Shown: positions 37,193 through 46,642 of the stretch, in pieces
How the letters are laid out: every line of letters begins with the position of its first letter
Numbering within the stretch: the stretch's first letter is position 1
NCBI GenBank assembly: GCA_000156115.1
Contig: DS995276.1
Location: 3,566,620-3,630,619, forward strand
Origin: Rhodobacteraceae bacterium HTCC2083
Lineage (GTDB): Bacteria; Pseudomonadota; Alphaproteobacteria; Rhodobacterales; Rhodobacteraceae
Length of the DNA: 64,000 bases
Direction of reading: 5' to 3'
Notes under the pieces: model-generated
Databases searched by the model: none
Seen by the model: the letters and a program-made list of their open reading frames with translations, nothing else
What the model was told of the DNA's origin: nothing
Translations under genes and position numbers: made by a program

Positions 37193-38137
37193 CTAACGAC
37201 GTACAATTACTTCTGCACCACGCTCTTCGGGTTCGTCGTCCGTCATCTCAGCCGGAAAGCCGGGCGCCGTGACATCCAGATCCGTAACCTCTTCCAAACG
37301 TTTGATAATATTTGGTGACAACTCTCTTGGGCCAAACCGCTCAATGCCGTCGTTGAAAATATCAATCAACAATGGGTTAAGCTGCAGCGGCACATTCGCA
37401 CGATCCGCGACCGCTTGGAAAAGACCAATATCCTTTGCGACAAGATCCATGGTGAACGAAATATCGCGACTCCCGTTCAAAATGACTTGGCTTTCTGTCT
37501 CATGCACAAAAGAATTTCCAGATGAAATTCGGATAGCTTCAAAGGCAGTCCCCAGATCCATGTCCGCACCTTTAGCAACGGTGAGCGCTTCGGCGACAGA
37601 CACCAGATTGGCGGTCGCCAGATAGTTGGTGATCACCTTCAAAATGCTCGCAGAACCCAGACCACCCGTATGCAAGACGCGCCGTCCCATAATAGTAAGC
37701 AATGGCAAGATCTGCTCAAACGTATCGCGCGCGCAACCCACGAAAATTGCAATATTGCCAGTATCCGCGCGGTGACATCCGCCAGAAACCGGGCAATCGA
37801 CGGCCGCCCCACCTGCTGTGATCACTTTCGCGCCAAGGCGCTTAACTTCGGCTTCATCCGTCGTGGACATTTCCATCCAGATTTTACCTTCGCGCACTTC
37901 GCTTAGCATCTGGTTCATCACCGCATCAGAGGCCGCAGGGCTTGGCAGGCAAGTGATTACCGCATCACAGTCGCGCATCATCGCAGCGGGATCGCCGCCA
38001 TCACGCGCACCTTGCGCGACAAAGCGTTCAACAAGCGCAGGGTCCAAATCATGCACGCTCAGATCAACGCCATTGCGTAGCAAACTGCCAGACAGTTTCC
38101 CGCCAACATTACCAAGTCCAATAAATCCAATTTTCAT
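37193..38137 (-). CDS. NAD(P)-dependent oxidoreductase, 3-hydroxyisobutyrate dehydrogenase family
   Basis: 314 residues. Beta-hydroxyacid dehydrogenase fold: N-terminal dinucleotide motif IGFIGLGNVGGKLSGSLL, the substrate-side motif AAVDCPVSGGCHRADTG and the catalytic-lysine region GLGSASILKVITNYL. Substrate could be 3-hydroxyisobutyrate, tartronate semialdehyde or similar; not resolved. The ATG at 38137 is chosen because MKIGFIGLG is the standard start and GGGA lies upstream; the frame extends eight codons further. A short acidic tail (DDEPEERGAEVIV) is unusual for the family. Confidence 0.87.
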   Translation of the reverse strand: MKIGFIGLGNVGGKLSGSLLRNGVDLSVHDLDPALVERFVAQGARDGGDPAAMMRDCDAVITCLPSPAASDAVMNQMLSEVREGKIWMEMSTTDEAEVKRLGAKVITAGGAAVDCPVSGGCHRADTGNIAIFVGCARDTFEQILPLLTIMGRRVLHTGGLGSASILKVITNYLATANLVSVAEALTVAKGADMDLGTAFEAIRISSGNSFVHETESQVILNGSRDISFTMDLVAKDIGLFQAVADRANVPLQLNPLLIDIFNDGIERFGPRELSPNIIKRLEEVTDLDVTAPGFPAEMTDDEPEERGAEVIVRR

Positions 38138-38463
38138 CTTTGTATCCCAACTATTTTTCACAAACGTGAAAGTGCGGGGGCGACGCGTCGCGCCTATTCG
38201 CGACCCTTCTTACGTCCACGCGCCCAATAATGAGTTTACAGGCAAGATGAAGACGAAACGCGCGCATCGTAACGTTGCATTAAGCTTAACGGATTAGATC
38301 AAAAACACCCGGATAGCTGGAGAGCGATCCCGGGCGCAAGGTGAAGCTCCGATCCGGCGGGCAAATCGATACAATCAGATCGGAGTACGCCATGTCGCTT
38401 CATCTTGCCAATAAACTCAAATCCAACACTTGCGGCAGGCGCACCGCTAGTTAAGCTTGGCGC
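38138..38463. other. Repeat-bounded structured intergenic region
   Basis: 326 bases between the divergent dehydrogenase and dehalogenase-like genes. It contains the inverted-repeat element described at 38231-38419 and would also carry both promoters. No coding sequence is supported; frames covering it run through the neighbours as shadows. Confidence 0.5.
38231..38419. repeat. MITE-like element with 22-nt inverted repeats
   Basis: Left arm 38231-38252 (TGAGTTTA, CA, GGCAAGATGAAG) is the reverse complement of the right arm 38398-38419 except for two bases. The inside holds another 8-bp stem, CTCCGATC (38347-38354) / GATCGGAG (38378-38385), and a partly paired CCCGG-rich stretch near 38312-38338. 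A third arm copy stands alone at 30843-30865. The size (189 bp), terminal inversion and lack of coding content fit a miniature mobile or repetitive intergenic element; no target-site duplication was identified. Confidence 0.45.
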
Positions 38464-39636
38464 ATGACTTATCGGAGCAATCATCCCTCGGGTCCAAACG
38501 ACACCGACGCTGGCATCATCGTCACAGACGAATTCGAGCGTTTTTCGCAACGCAACGATATCTTCACACGCGCGTTTTGGGACGACACGGTTCGCAGCAA
38601 ACACACGGACGGGTTTTTTGCCTCTTACCGTATGGAAGCCGCACCACGAAGGGGTGACGGGTTCACGCAACGCGACTTTGCCCTTAGAAATGCATCCTGG
38701 CTGATCTCTGACCTGGTGTCTAATCGCGACGCAGAAACAGGAAAACGCGAAGGGTTTCAAGCACCTATCGCCAATGATACCCCCGTAGCGGCCGAGCGCG
38801 CTGCGATTGGTGATCCTGCAAAGATAAGTGCAGAAATCAAGCGTATCGCCGCCTTCTTCGGCGCAGATCTTTGTGCGGTAACTGAGTTGGACGAACGTTG
38901 GCTCTATGCCTCCCGCGTTGACATGCGCGACATGAGCGATGCACCCAATGATCTACCCGCAGGCATCACCCATGTGATTGTACTGGGCCATCAAATGGAT
39001 GAGGACTTGGTCGCAACCTACCCCTCTGCTTTAGCGGGGGCCGCAACGGGGCGCGAATACAGCCATGAGGCCGCAATCGTGATGCAACTCGCCGCCTATA
39101 TCCGTAACTTGGGCTATGAGGCCGTCGCGTCGATGAATGACACTGGGCTGGTTATTCCCTACGCCTTGAAAGCGGGTCTTGGCGAATACGCGCGCAATCA
39201 GATGGTGATCACCCCTGACTTTGGACCCCGCTTGCGGTTCTCGAAAATCTTCACCTCACTACCGCTGTCGTCGGACGCGCCAAAAAAGCTTGGCGTTGCA
39301 GAGTTTTGTAATGTTTGCACCAAATGCGCAGATGCCTGCCCCGTCAAAGCCTTGCCTTACGGTGCACCCGATGTGTCAACGCAAACCTCTTCGATAAAGG
39401 GTGTGCGCAAATGGACGTCCGATGCAAAAAAATGTTTCGGATTCTGGGCAAAAATGTCGACGGATTGTGCAATTTGTATGCGCGTTTGCCCGTTCAATCG
39501 CGACTTCACAAAATGGCAACACAAGATTTGGCTCAAGCTCGCGCTCTCCCCGCTGCGCAAAGTAGCGCTATGGCTTGATAAGCATCGCGGCGCGCGGGTG
39601 AAACCAGCAGAATGGTGGGCAAAAGACATGAAATAA
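38464..39636 (+). CDS. Reductive-dehalogenase-like iron-sulfur protein
   Basis: 390 residues. Resembles the dehalogenase/QueG superfamily: a central domain (SHEAAIVMQLAAYIRNLGYEA, then NDTGLVIPYALKAGLGEYARN) that in relatives binds a corrinoid, followed by two 4Fe-4S sites, C282-x2-C285-x2-C288-x3-C292-P and C324 with C335-x2-C338-x3-C342-P. No Tat signal peptide, membrane anchor or fused reductase domain, so it should be cytoplasmic and need an external electron donor. Possible roles are dehalogenation of an organohalide or a QueG-like reduction; which one is not shown. Length near 390 is typical of the non-respiratory, non-fused type. It stands 18 bases before a convergent DUF3422 gene. Confidence 0.8.
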   Translation: MTYRSNHPSGPNDTDAGIIVTDEFERFSQRNDIFTRAFWDDTVRSKHTDGFFASYRMEAAPRRGDGFTQRDFALRNASWLISDLVSNRDAETGKREGFQAPIANDTPVAAERAAIGDPAKISAEIKRIAAFFGADLCAVTELDERWLYASRVDMRDMSDAPNDLPAGITHVIVLGHQMDEDLVATYPSALAGAATGREYSHEAAIVMQLAAYIRNLGYEAVASMNDTGLVIPYALKAGLGEYARNQMVITPDFGPRLRFSKIFTSLPLSSDAPKKLGVAEFCNVCTKCADACPVKALPYGAPDVSTQTSSIKGVRKWTSDAKKCFGFWAKMSTDCAICMRVCPFNRDFTKWQHKIWLKLALSPLRKVALWLDKHRGARVKPAEWWAKDMK

Positions 39637-39653
39637 GTCTAAAAACCGCCTTC

Positions 39654-40943
39654 TTATTCCTGCGAATGCCCACGAATACGGCGTACCATCCACCACACGA
39701 TCAAAACCACAGGCAGGGTTACACCGGCGCTCAAAAGCTCTTTCGTAGTGCCTGTCACCCCTGTGAGCGGGTAAAGCAGATAGCTCGCCAAAGACACCGC
39801 ATAATAGCTGATCGCAACCACTGAAAGGCCCTCAACCGTTTGTTGCAATCGCAATTGCAGATCCGCACGTTTGTTCATACTTTCTAACAACTTCTGGTTC
39901 TGCGCAGAGCGATCAACATCAACCCGTGTGCGCAACAATTGCGAGGCCCGCACAGCACGTTCCGACATGGTTTCCAGGCGCGCTTGCGTCGCTTTTACGG
40001 TGCGCATTGCAGGATCAAACCTGCGCATCATAAACTCTGCAAGCGTTTGGCGCCCCTCCCAAGGTACCTCGCGCAGGGCTTGGATGCGTTGGTTTACAAT
40101 CGCTTCATAGGCACCCGTCGCACCAAAGCGGAACGAAGTTTTTGCCTGTAGCGCCTCCAACTCAGCCGAGATGCGGAGCAACTCGTCGAGCTGACCAACT
40201 GCGTCATCGCCATTGGTTTGCATTTGGCCCATCAATTGCGTCAGCTCAAAATCAAGCGGCCCCATGCGTTTGCTAAGCTCTCGTGATTTGGCAAGGCCCA
40301 GCATCGAATTGGCTTTGTAAGTTTCAATCTCAAACAGACGTTGCAGAATGCGACCTGTGCGCCCTTGGCCCACACCATCCGCGATGAACAAAGCGAAACG
40401 CGAATGGCCTGCTTCATCAATGTGGAAATCCCCTGCGATAACGCCCGAGCTGTCCAAAACCGAACTCGCCGCGAGACTTTCGCGCACAAACCACTCTGAT
40501 AGTTTTTCGCGAATGATCCCTGCATCTTGCTGTGGCTCAATTCGCAAAAGACACGATGTGATCCGCAAACCCGGTGCCGCCGCGAGCCAATCCTCTGGGA
40601 ATAAAGCGAAATCAGCCGCGTCAAAGGCGCGGTCGCTCAGGCCATCAACAAGCAACGTGAAGGTCACAAATTCCGTGTGGCGCTCCCATTTCAAGCGATG
40701 CTTACCGAGTTTGCCGAAATAATGCGTCGCACCGGGCTGCGGATGTGCCGCGCCATAGCGATCCAGCAACATGATCAGATGATCAATGTCTGCTTGAACC
40801 GCATCAACGCCAGCGACATGTCTGTGCTTCAGCGCGAGAAAAACGGCGCGCGACGCTGTTGTGAGGGTCGGAAACGGACGTGCGTGCAGCTCATTCGAGA
40901 GTTGGAAACGCAATGGGTGGTCTTGGATCGGCGGCACGGGCAA
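39654..40943 (-). CDS. DUF3422 domain-containing membrane protein
   Basis: 429 residues. Opens with HPLRFQLSNELHARPFPTL, the DUF3422 hallmark, has WERHTEFVTFTLLVDGLSD, and ends with two C-terminal helices (VVAISYYAVSLASYLLYPL and VTLPVVLIVWWMVRRIRG) near residues 375-425. The middle is long and helical, possibly coiled coil. The family is widespread in alphaproteobacteria with no assigned function. Confidence 0.88.
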   Translation of the reverse strand: MPVPPIQDHPLRFQLSNELHARPFPTLTTASRAVFLALKHRHVAGVDAVQADIDHLIMLLDRYGAAHPQPGATHYFGKLGKHRLKWERHTEFVTFTLLVDGLSDRAFDAADFALFPEDWLAAAPGLRITSCLLRIEPQQDAGIIREKLSEWFVRESLAASSVLDSSGVIAGDFHIDEAGHSRFALFIADGVGQGRTGRILQRLFEIETYKANSMLGLAKSRELSKRMGPLDFELTQLMGQMQTNGDDAVGQLDELLRISAELEALQAKTSFRFGATGAYEAIVNQRIQALREVPWEGRQTLAEFMMRRFDPAMRTVKATQARLETMSERAVRASQLLRTRVDVDRSAQNQKLLESMNKRADLQLRLQQTVEGLSVVAISYYAVSLASYLLYPLTGVTGTTKELLSAGVTLPVVLIVWWMVRRIRGHSQE

Positions 40944-41064
40944 TCACCTAATAACTTGGATGTAGATTAGTAGTAGCTTGCGCACGCCGCAGAGGAAAGA
41001 AAAAAATCGTTCTATTGCAATAAGTTAGCGGAATACATTGGTATACCGGCCGACATCGCCTCCC

Positions 41065-41592
41065 TTACGCGTTGCAACTACTAACATCAACGCGGACCCG
41101 GGCGGTGGCGTCAAAGACTGCCGATTGGCTGCCCTCTACGCTGTTCACTTTGACACGTGCACCAGCAATTTCAGCGCCAGTCACCGTGATTTCGCGAGCA
41201 CCACATGTGTCATCAACATCCAAAGTAAAGGCCACGATCTGTCCTTTTGGCAGTTCGGACAAGCGCAAGCTGAGCGCAGTATCACCGTCCATGACTGCGG
41301 GCGCTTGATTCACCAAAGCGGTGCCAGCGGTCAACTCAAACGGATGAAACACTTCAACGCCCGCACCCTTGCTTGCGGTGTCAAAGATCAACCCACCTGC
41401 GGAGTCTTTAAGATCGATACATACCGTCAGCGGCCCGTTCAAGCACTCGGAGTCTGAGCTGATCTCAAAGCGGTCTTTCGGCGCGCCTTCGATGAAGCGC
41501 ACGGTCGCGTCTGCCCGCACGACGGAGGCTAAAGCGAAAAGGAAACTCGAAAGGATGAGGATAGTTTTTATAGAAAAAATCCTTATAAGCAT
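41065..41592 (-). CDS. Secreted protein resembling the Rhodobacterales 'aggregation factor core' family
   Basis: About 175 residues from the ATG at 41592. Hydrophobic leader LIRIFSIKTILILSSFLFAL, then ADATVRFIEGAPKDRFEISSDSEC, GLIFDTASKGAGVEVFHPFEL and DDTCGAREITVTGAEIAGA. I recall this pattern from proteins annotated as aggregation factor core in Rhodobacterales; the name does not establish a function. Three or four cysteines are present (SSDSEC, LTVC, DTCGA, SSCNA). Start uncertain: the frame opens 11 codons earlier and no ribosome site is clear. Just downstream of the pntAB terminator on the same strand. Confidence 0.6.
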   Translation of the reverse strand: MLIRIFSIKTILILSSFLFALASVVRADATVRFIEGAPKDRFEISSDSECLNGPLTVCIDLKDSAGGLIFDTASKGAGVEVFHPFELTAGTALVNQAPAVMDGDTALSLRLSELPKGQIVAFTLDVDDTCGAREITVTGAEIAGARVKVNSVEGSQSAVFDATARVRVDVSSCNA

Positions 41593-41646
41593 CAGAATAC
41601 GTGGCGCAGAACGCCTCGAGGGCAAGTCATCGGCAGTACTTGAAAC

Positions 41647-41675
41647 AAAAAAGCCCCGCCAAATGGCAGGGCTTT
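41647..41675 (-). terminator. Terminator after pntB
   Basis: Arms AAAGCCCCGCCA (41650-41661) / TGGCAGGGCTTT (41664-41675), 12 bp with one mismatch and a 2-base loop (a tight loop that would open by a pair). On the minus strand a U-run follows from the A-tract at 41647-41652. Located 23 bases past the pntB stop. Confidence 0.8.
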
Positions 41676-41697
41676 CTTAAATTCTTTAGGGTACGTT

Positions 41698-43131
41698 TTA
41701 GTCGATCAATGGCAAAAGCTTGTTCAAGCTTTCTTTCGCGTCGCCGTAGTACATGCGCGTGTTCTCTTTGTAGAACAATGGGTTCTCGATGCCAGAGTAG
41801 CCCGTGCCCTGTCCGCGCTTGGAGACGAACACTTGCTTGGCTTTCCAGCACTCCAGCACGGGCATGCCCGCGATTGGAGAATTCGGATCGTCCTGCGCCG
41901 CTGGGTTCACGATATCATTGGAGCCGATCACGATCGCAACGTCCGTTTCTGGGAAGTCCTCGTTGATCTCATCCATTTCCATCACGATGTCATAGGGCAC
42001 TTTGGCTTCCGCCAAGAGCACGTTCATATGACCCGGCAAACGACCTGCCACAGGGTGGATCGCAAAGCGCACGTTCTTCCCTTTTGCACGTAGCTTGATC
42101 ACCATTTCAGCAACCGCTGCCTGCGCCTGTGCCACAGCCATGCCGTAACCCGGGATCAGAATGACGCTATCCGCTTCGTTCAAAGCAGCTGCAACGCCGT
42201 CTGTGTCAATTGCCACTTGCTCGCCCTCAACGGCCATCTGCTCACCCGCAGGACCGCCAAAACCACCAAGAATAACGGAAACGAACGACCGGTTCATCGC
42301 CTTACACATGATATAGCTGAGGATCGCGCCGGAAGAGCCAACTAGCGCACCAACCACGATCAACAGGTCATTCCCGAGAGAAAAACCAATCGCCGCGGCT
42401 GCCCAGCCAGAGTAGCTGTTGAGCATGGACACAACCACCGGCATATCCGCGCCGCCGATGCCCATGATCAGGTGATAACCGATAAACAAGGCTGCCAAAG
42501 TCATCAAGAACAGTGGCAAGACACCGCCCGTGTTCATATACCAGATCAAGCAGATCGCCGACAAGATTGCAGCACCCGCGTTGAGAATATGACCGCCCGG
42601 AAGCTTTGTCGCCGCACTATCCACTTTGCCCGCGAGCTTGCCATACGCAATTACTGAACCCGTGAAAGTGATCGCGCCGATGAAGATTCCAAGGAACAAC
42701 TCAACCCGCAGAATGCCGATCTCGACGCCGTCTTTCTTGGCCAGCAATGCTGCAAACCCTTCAAGGGACTTTTTCGCCGCATCGTCCATCGCTAGCACGC
42801 GGCCTAACTCGATATGTGCGATCAAACCAACGAACACCGCTGCAAGGCCAACCAAGGAGTGCATCGCAGCAACCAGTTCCGGCATCTGCGTCATTTGCAC
42901 TTTCGTCGCCAATTGATAACCAATTGCGCCACCACCGATGATCATCAAAAGCGACACGAACCAATAGCCCGAACCCGGGCCAACCAAAGTTGCGGCCACC
43001 GCAAGCGCCATGCCCACGATGCCGTACCATACCGCGCGTTTCGCGCTTTCTTGTCCTGACAAACCACCCAAAGACAGTATGAATAGAACTGCTGCAACCA
43101 CATAAGCTGCTGTTGTAAAACCAAATTCCAT
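41698..43131 (-). CDS. pntB: NAD(P) transhydrogenase subunit beta
   Basis: 477 residues. Membrane and NADP(H)-binding subunit of proton-translocating transhydrogenase, which uses the proton gradient to make NADPH from NADH. Nine or so membrane helices lead to a C-terminal NADP domain with [36 protein letters not shown] and [16 protein letters not shown]. Follows pntA by 13 bases. Confidence 0.96.
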   Translation of the reverse strand: MEFGFTTAAYVVAAVLFILSLGGLSGQESAKRAVWYGIVGMALAVAATLVGPGSGYWFVSLLMIIGGGAIGYQLATKVQMTQMPELVAAMHSLVGLAAVFVGLIAHIELGRVLAMDDAAKKSLEGFAALLAKKDGVEIGILRVELFLGIFIGAITFTGSVIAYGKLAGKVDSAATKLPGGHILNAGAAILSAICLIWYMNTGGVLPLFLMTLAALFIGYHLIMGIGGADMPVVVSMLNSYSGWAAAAIGFSLGNDLLIVVGALVGSSGAILSYIMCKAMNRSFVSVILGGFGGPAGEQMAVEGEQVAIDTDGVAAALNEADSVILIPGYGMAVAQAQAAVAEMVIKLRAKGKNVRFAIHPVAGRLPGHMNVLLAEAKVPYDIVMEMDEINEDFPETDVAIVIGSNDIVNPAAQDDPNSPIAGMPVLECWKAKQVFVSKRGQGTGYSGIENPLFYKENTRMYYGDAKESLNKLLPLID

Positions 43132-43144
43132 TGAACAAGCCCCC

Positions 43145-44716
43145 TTACGATTTCTGGAACATGGCGAGCATGCGCCGTGTTACAAGAAAGCCGCCAAATA
43201 TGTTGATGCCTGTCATAAAGATCGACACCGCTGCGAGCAGGATCACCAAGGACGAGCCTGAACCGATTTGCATCAGCGCGCCCAGTATGATGATCGAAGA
43301 GATCGCATTCGTCACCGCCATCAGCGGTGTGTGCAAGCTGTGCGCCACGCCCCAGATAACTTGGAAGCCCACAAAGACCGACAGGACAAAAACGATAAAG
43401 TGCTGCATAAAGCTTGCAGGGGCAACGAGACCAACACCCAACAAAAGCACAGCACCAACAGTAAGCAAAGTCACCTGCTGCTTGGTTTGCGCTTTGAACG
43501 CTGCGGTTTCTGCCGCGCGCTTTTCCTCTGGTGTCAGTTCTGGAATGACTTCCTTCGGCTTAGCCGCAATGGCCTGAACTTTCGGCGGTGGCGGTGGGAA
43601 GGTGATTTCTTTGTCAAACGTCACAGTCGCGCCGCGAATGACATCGTCTTCCATGTTGTGATTAATCTGGCCGTCCTTTTCAGGGGTCAGGTCAGTCATC
43701 ATGTGGCGAATATTCGTCGCATAAAGCGTGGACGCTTGCGCCGCCATACGGGATGGGAAATCGGTGTAGCCGATTATTGTGACGCCGTTATCCGTGACGA
43801 TTTTCTCGTCCATAACAGTCAGCTTACAATTGCCGCCCTTCTCAGCGGCAAGGTCGACGATCACAGAGCCGGGCTTCATGCTTTCAACCATATCTTTGGT
43901 CCAAAGCTCTGGTGCTTCGCGGTTCGGGATCAGGGCTGTCGTAATGACGATGTCCATGTCCGGCGCAATCTCGCGAAACTTGGCAAGCTGTGCGGCAGCA
44001 AACTCAGGAGACGACACGGCGGCGTAGCCACCTGTGGCCGCGCCATCTGCCTGCTCTTCCTCAAAATCGAGGAAGACGAACTCAGCACCCATGCTCTCGA
44101 CCTGCTCGGCCACTTCAGGACGCACATCGAAGGCGTATGTTATTGCGCCAAGGGATGTAGACGTCCCGATGGCAGCCAAGCCAGCAACTCCAGCACCGAC
44201 AACCAGAACCTTCGCTGGCGGAACCTTACCCGCCGCGGTGATCTGACCTGTAAAGAAGCGAGGGAAGTTGTTACCTGCCTCGATCACCGCGCGATAGCCC
44301 GCGATATTCGCCATAGACGACAGCGCATCCATCTTCTGAGCGCGCGAAATACGTGGAACCATCTCCATGGCAATCACGTTCGTGCCCTTTTTCTGCGCCG
44401 CGTCCATGCCCGCGTCATTCGCGGCTGGTGTGAAGAAGGAAATGAGCGTTTGGCCCTCGCGCAAGCGCTTCAGCTCAGCCGCTTCGGGCTGGCGTACCTT
44501 TGCAACGATGTCCGCACCCTTCCAAAGCGCCGCTGCGGTTTTGACAACCTCAACGCCAGCCTCTTTGTACAGCGCGTCTGAAAAACCAGCGTTCGCACCT
44601 GCGTCCGTTTCGATTATACAGTCATATCCGAGTTTCTGGAGTTGCTTCGCGCTTTCAGGCGTCATGCCTACACGGTTTTCTCCCTCGAACACTTCCTTTG
44701 GTGTTCCGATTTTCAA
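43145..44716 (-). CDS. pntA: NAD(P) transhydrogenase subunit alpha
   Basis: 523 residues. NAD-binding domain (alanine dehydrogenase-like, [21 protein letters not shown] and [22 protein letters not shown]) fused to four C-terminal membrane helices, as in the two-gene Escherichia coli type. The start is TTG at 44716-44714: it follows AAGGGGG by 7 bases and begins at the conserved KIGTPKE after one codon; the frame extends upstream (MIWLILLQGG) but without conservation. PntB follows in the same operon. Confidence 0.94.
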   Translation of the reverse strand: MKIGTPKEVFEGENRVGMTPESAKQLQKLGYDCIIETDAGANAGFSDALYKEAGVEVVKTAAALWKGADIVAKVRQPEAAELKRLREGQTLISFFTPAANDAGMDAAQKKGTNVIAMEMVPRISRAQKMDALSSMANIAGYRAVIEAGNNFPRFFTGQITAAGKVPPAKVLVVGAGVAGLAAIGTSTSLGAITYAFDVRPEVAEQVESMGAEFVFLDFEEEQADGAATGGYAAVSSPEFAAAQLAKFREIAPDMDIVITTALIPNREAPELWTKDMVESMKPGSVIVDLAAEKGGNCKLTVMDEKIVTDNGVTIIGYTDFPSRMAAQASTLYATNIRHMMTDLTPEKDGQINHNMEDDVIRGATVTFDKEITFPPPPPKVQAIAAKPKEVIPELTPEEKRAAETAAFKAQTKQQVTLLTVGAVLLLGVGLVAPASFMQHFIVFVLSVFVGFQVIWGVAHSLHTPLMAVTNAISSIIILGALMQIGSGSSLVILLAAVSIFMTGINIFGGFLVTRRMLAMFQKS

Positions 44717-44855
44717 AGATCTGCCCCCTTGTAACAAAATAAGCCAAATCACTGGCCGAGCGGCACAATGTTGCTGCCTTGCTAAAGGGCACGCGCGAGA
44801 CGTGCAAGCAAAGGTCGCAACAAGCGGACTTAATGTCGCAAATCAGACGCCACAG

Positions 44856-45319
44856 TCAAAGCCACCGCCTAACCCTCTGACAATACTTGGCAAAATCAGC
44901 GCGAAAGGTGATGCGCAAGCGGTTTTCTTCTAGCACAATAAAGCGGCGTTCCAGTATACTTATGAATACAGGGATCAACGGGAGCGCTAAAACAGCGTCC
45001 CAACGCAGAATCAACCCAGTAAGGATCAGCACATCCCCAAGATAAATCGGATTACGGCTGCGCTTGAAAATGCCACTCACCACGAGGTGATCCGCGTTCA
45101 AATGTGGAGTGACGGTGGTGCGATGTTTGCGCATCTCACTCACTGCGAGCAGCATCAAAAAATGCCCGCCCCAACCAACAACCCGCCTAGAAAGTCGCTC
45201 CAAGCGCCACCAATACTTAACCCAAAGTTCAGAAAATCGCTTTGCATCCACGCGAGTGCACAAAATCCGAAAAGCCAAACGGGCGGAATATTAATGAGCT
45301 TAACAAGGGGAGCTTTCAC
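44856..45319 (-). pseudogene. Isoprenylcysteine methyltransferase-like membrane protein, frameshifted in a T6 tract
   Basis: The upstream frame from GTG at 45319 reads KAPLVKLINIPPVWLFGFCA ... SIGGAWSDFLGGLLVGAGIF and then meets TGA at 45157-45155. The other frame picks up exactly there with FLMLLAVSEMRKHRTTVTPH, VVSGIFKRSRNPIYLGDVLIL and ends ...RVRRWL. Together they give a normal 154-residue phospholipid/isoprenylcysteine methyltransferase (ICMT/PEMT-like) membrane protein. Restoring one T in the six-T run (45157-45162) would join them. The shorter downstream frame lacks the first helix. A slipped homopolymer in the genome or a sequencing error are both possible. Confidence 0.8.
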
Positions 45320-45438
45320 ATGTGGGCTATCGTTTAAACGCGTCTTTCTGAAGAAATCTTAAACACCAAGTGACCACACGGCGCGTCTTGTCACCCCCTC
45401 AGCGCGCGGTAGTGTGAGCGTCAAAGGGAGTAAACATC

Positions 45439-46191
45439 ATGGATCTAAATGGCAAACACGCATTGATCACGGGCGGCGGTACGGGCATTGGCCTTGCGAT
45501 CGCGAAGGCTTTGGCGGAAGCCGGTGCAGAGGTGACGATCACGGGACGTCGCAAAGACGTGCTCGACAAGGTCGCGGGCGGGCGCATCCACGCGCTCACG
45601 ATGGACGTCGCGGATGAGGCCTCTGTGGTGGACGGGTTCGCTAGCGCCGTTGCCGAGCGTGGCCCCATCGCGATCTGCGTCGCCAATGCGGGTATCGCAG
45701 AGGGCAAAGCGCTTCATAAGATGGACATGGATTTCTGGCGCAAGGTCATCGGGATTAATCTGGATGGTGCGTATCTCACGATGCGCGAAGCGATGAAATC
45801 AATGACGGGGCTAGACTATGGCCGCATCATTGCTGTGGCTTCGATTGCGGGCATCAAAGGCTTGCGCGGCGCGCCTGCCTACACGGCATCCAAGCACGGA
45901 ATGATCGGTCTTATCAGAGGCCTAAGCGAAGATTACATGGGTTCTCCCATCACCTTCAACGCGATCTGCCCAGGTTATGTGGACACAGCGATTGTGTCTG
46001 AAAACACAGTCTCCATCGCTGCGCGGGCGGGCATAAGCGAAGAGCAGGCTTTGAAAATGATGGTAAAGACGAACCGCCATCAACGCCTCATTTCGCCTCA
46101 AGAAGTCGCCAACACAGCGCTTTACCTGTGCTCCGAATTGTCGGGCTCAATAAATGGACAAACCATGGAGATCGCAGGCGGGCAAATGTGA
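45439..46191 (+). CDS. SDR family oxidoreductase
   Basis: 250 residues. Classical short-chain dehydrogenase: cofactor motif ALITGGGTGIGLAIAKALAE, NAG at VANAGIAEG, catalytic YTASKHG and C-terminal ICPGYVDTAIV. The substrate is not determinable; related enzymes act on 3-hydroxyacyl-CoA or 3-hydroxybutyrate. AGGGAGT lies upstream of the ATG. The following gene starts in the stop codon (TGATG). Confidence 0.9.
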   Translation: MDLNGKHALITGGGTGIGLAIAKALAEAGAEVTITGRRKDVLDKVAGGRIHALTMDVADEASVVDGFASAVAERGPIAICVANAGIAEGKALHKMDMDFWRKVIGINLDGAYLTMREAMKSMTGLDYGRIIAVASIAGIKGLRGAPAYTASKHGMIGLIRGLSEDYMGSPITFNAICPGYVDTAIVSENTVSIAARAGISEEQALKMMVKTNRHQRLISPQEVANTALYLCSELSGSINGQTMEIAGGQM

Positions 46192-46550
46192 TGCTGAGCC
46201 GTGAAGCCATCAACGCCTATTGCAAATCACTGCCTCAAAGCACGCACGTCGTGCAGTGGGGCAATGCTGATGTTTGGAAACTCGGCGGCAAAGTGTTTGC
46301 GATATGCGGATGGTCTGATGGCAACAGCGCTGTGACGTTCAAAGTTTCTGAACTGGCCTTTGAAATTCTGAGCGATATGCCCGGCATGCGCCCCGCCCCA
46401 TATTTAGCCTCGCGCGGGATGAAGTGGATACAGGTCTATGACGATCCGGGGCTGCCTGACACCGAACTGATGGCACATCTGGATGCAAGCTATGAAATGA
46501 TAAAGGCGAAGCTGACTAAAATGCTACGCAGCGAGTTGGGTCTGATCTGA
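46191..46550 (+). CDS. MmcQ/YjbR family protein
   Basis: 119 residues. MmcQ/YjbR family (double-wing fold, often called DNA-binding): LSREAINAYCKSLPQSTHVVQWG, then DVWKLGGKVFAICGW, TFKVSELAFEILSDMPGMRPAP, and the C-terminal SYEMIKAKLTK. Its ATG overlaps the SDR stop as TGATG, so it is translationally coupled. An in-frame start inside the SDR gene (46128) is not preferred. Confidence 0.87.
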   Translation: MLSREAINAYCKSLPQSTHVVQWGNADVWKLGGKVFAICGWSDGNSAVTFKVSELAFEILSDMPGMRPAPYLASRGMKWIQVYDDPGLPDTELMAHLDASYEMIKAKLTKMLRSELGLI

Positions 46551-46642
46551 ATGTGCACCGCGCACGCTTTTTAAGCATGCTTTAAAGGCGAACAAATTTG
46601 CCTCGGGTGGGGAAGCTTCAGGGAACAGGACCCCGGATTTTC

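Noticed and set aside
43268-44581. Plus-strand frame of 437 codons over pntA
   Set aside because: Antisense to pntA; His/Arg/Cys-rich composition with no family pattern.
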